Shown: positions 6,250 to 7,372 of the stretch, in pieces
Position numbering within the stretch: position 1 is the stretch's first letter
How the letters are laid out: every line of letters begins with the position of its first letter
NCBI GenBank assembly: GCA_937873105.1
Contig: CALMWD010000143.1
Span: 1-7,372, forward strand
Source of the DNA: an uncultured Rhodanobacteraceae bacterium
Lineage (GTDB): Bacteria > Pseudomonadota > Gammaproteobacteria > Xanthomonadales > Ahniellaceae
Direction of reading: 5' to 3'
DNA length: 7,372 nt
Position numbers and translations under genes: made by a program
Notes under the pieces: generated by a model
Seen by the model: the letters and a program-made list of their open reading frames with translations, nothing else
The model's database searches: none
What the model was told of the DNA's origin: nothing

Positions 6250-7305
6250 TCAGGCGGTGCCGAGGCGTTCGCCGCGGTAGCTGCCGTCGAGCACGCGACC
6301 GCACCAGGCCTGGTTGGCGAGGTACCAGTCGACGGTCTTGGCGATGCCGGATTCGAAGGTTTCGGTCGGGGTCCAGCCGAGTTCGCTGCGCAGCTTGGTC
6401 GCGTCGATGGCGTAGCGGCGGTCGTGGCCGGGACGGTCCTTGACGTAGGTGATCAGGTCGGTGCGCGGCGTGCCGTTCGCGCGCGGACGGCGCTGGTCGA
6501 CGAGGGCGATGATCGCGTTCACGACGTCGATGTTCATGCGCTCGGCATTGCCGCCGACGTTGTAGACCTCGCCGATGCGGCCGCGCTCAAGCACGGTGCG
6601 GATGGCGCGGCAATGGTCGAGCACGTAGAGCCAGTCACGCACGTTGCGGCCGTCGCCGTAGACCGGCAGCGGCTGGTCGGTCAGCGCCTTCTGGATCATC
6701 AGCGGCACGAGCTTTTCCGGGAACTGGTAGGGCCCGTAGTTGTTCGAGCAGTTCGTGGTCAGCGTCGGCAGGCCGTAGGTGTGGTGCCAGGCGCGGACCA
6801 AGTGGTCGCTGGCGGCCTTGCTCGCCGAATAGGGCGAATTCGGCGCATACGGCGTGGTTTCGGTGAAGGCGCCGGTGTCGCCGAGCGAGCCGTACACCTC
6901 GTCGGTCGACACGTGCAGGAAACGGAAGGCCGATTTTTCCGGCTCCGGCAGATCGCGCCAATGGCCGAGCGCGGCCTGCAGCAGGTTCATGGTGCCGACG
7001 ACATTGGTCTGGATGAAGGTGCCGGGGCCGTCGATCGAGCGGTCGACATGGCTTTCGGCCGCGAAGTTGACGATGGCGCTCGGCTGGTACTGCTTCAGCA
7101 GTTGCGCGACCAGTTCGCGGTCGCCGATGTCGCCGCGCACGAACTTGTGGTGTGGGCTGCGCTCCAGCGAAGCCAGGGTGTCGAGGTTGCCGGCATAGGT
7201 CAGCGCATCGAGGTTGATGACGCGGAAATCGCCCGATCCGACCAGATCGAGCACGAAATTGCCGCCGATGAAACCGGCACCGCCGGTGACGAGCAGGGTT
7301 TGCAT
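6250..7305 (-). CDS. rmlB: dTDP-glucose 4,6-dehydratase (RmlB)
   Basis: This 351-residue protein is an extended short-chain dehydrogenase/reductase that converts dTDP-D-glucose to dTDP-4-keto-6-deoxy-D-glucose, the second step of dTDP-L-rhamnose synthesis, in the cytosol using bound NAD+. The Rossmann glycine motif GGAGFIG is at residues 8-14. The RmlB signature TDE (T134, D135, E136) supplies the dehydration residues, and YSASK (Y159, K163) is the SDR catalytic pair. NNYGPYQFPEKLVP (188-201) and RPGHDRRYAID (291-301) are further RmlB hallmarks, and the length is normal for the family. The ATG at 7305 has AAGGAA 8 bases upstream and immediately precedes the Rossmann strand. It is the first gene of the rhamnose operon; unusually, a toxin-antitoxin-like pair, not rmlA, comes next after a 26-base gap. 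No catalytic residue is missing, so the enzyme should be active. Confidence 0.98.
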   Translation of the reverse strand: MQTLLVTGGAGFIGGNFVLDLVGSGDFRVINLDALTYAGNLDTLASLERSPHHKFVRGDIGDRELVAQLLKQYQPSAIVNFAAESHVDRSIDGPGTFIQTNVVGTMNLLQAALGHWRDLPEPEKSAFRFLHVSTDEVYGSLGDTGAFTETTPYAPNSPYSASKAASDHLVRAWHHTYGLPTLTTNCSNNYGPYQFPEKLVPLMIQKALTDQPLPVYGDGRNVRDWLYVLDHCRAIRTVLERGRIGEVYNVGGNAERMNIDVVNAIIALVDQRRPRANGTPRTDLITYVKDRPGHDRRYAIDATKLRSELGWTPTETFESGIAKTVDWYLANQAWCGRVLDGSYRGERLGTA

Positions 7306-7331
7306 GAATCGGATTCCTTGATCAGACCGCC

Positions 7332-7337
7332 ATCATA
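7332..7337 (-). promoter_or_regulatory. Candidate -10 element of the rmlB operon promoter
   Basis: Read on the minus strand this hexamer is TATGAT, one base from the sigma-70 consensus TATAAT. It lies 27 bases upstream of the rmlB start. No good -35 box is visible 16-18 bases further upstream, so the promoter would need an activator or be weak, or the real start lies beyond the window. A ribosome binding site, AAGGAA at 7314-7319, follows with 8 bases of spacing to the rmlB ATG. Assignment is from motif resemblance only. Confidence 0.35.
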
Positions 7338-7372
7338 GCGGGACACTGTGGACGACTTGGTTCAGGGTGATG

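Noticed and set aside
6247..7338. Plus-strand open frame of 363 codons
   Set aside because: It mirrors rmlB almost exactly, and rmlB has all its catalytic motifs on the other strand.

Overview
The window is a high-GC stretch with every credible gene on the minus strand, so transcription runs from position 7372 towards 1. Base composition, frequent GTG starts and the gene types point to a gammaproteobacterium, most likely in or near the Xanthomonadales/Lysobacterales. That placement is inferred from general resemblance, not from a marker gene. Nine of the ten genes have clear family features. Seven gene junctions are 4-base overlaps (ATGA or GTGA), so most of the window is one tightly packed, probably translationally coupled locus.

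Region 1 (7372 to about 2662) is a dTDP-L-rhamnose biosynthesis operon. In order of transcription it holds rmlB, a DUF433 antitoxin-like gene, a DUF5615 PIN-like toxin gene, rmlA, rmlC, rmlD and a HAD-IB phosphatase. RmlA activates glucose-1-phosphate to dTDP-glucose, RmlB dehydrates it, RmlC epimerises it and RmlD reduces it to dTDP-L-rhamnose, the donor for rhamnosylated LPS, capsule or glycolipids. The unusual point is the toxin-antitoxin-like pair between rmlB and rmlA: the toxin stop codon overlaps the rmlA start codon. From the DUF433 gene to the phosphatase, all six genes are chained by 4-base overlaps.

Region 2 (2674 to 2072) is a second, unrelated toxin-antitoxin module of the ribbon-helix-helix/ParE type. 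It is preceded by a 25-bp near-perfect palindrome, probably its autoregulatory operator, centred on the phosphatase stop codon. A RelE/ParE toxin follows the antitoxin with a GTGA overlap.

Region 3 (2008 to 48) is a coupled pair. The first gene encodes an SPFH/band-7 protein with no visible membrane anchor and a long coiled coil. The second encodes a divergent NAD-kinase-fold protein resembling mitochondrial NADK2 more than bacterial NadK, with a changed GGDG motif.

Non-coding sequence is scarce. The gaps are 7306-7372 (rmlB leader with a candidate promoter), 6224-6249, 2632-2661, 2009-2071 and 1-47. I saw no tRNA, rRNA, CRISPR array, insertion sequence or convincing intrinsic terminator. 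The long plus-strand reading frames are antisense shadows of the minus-strand genes.
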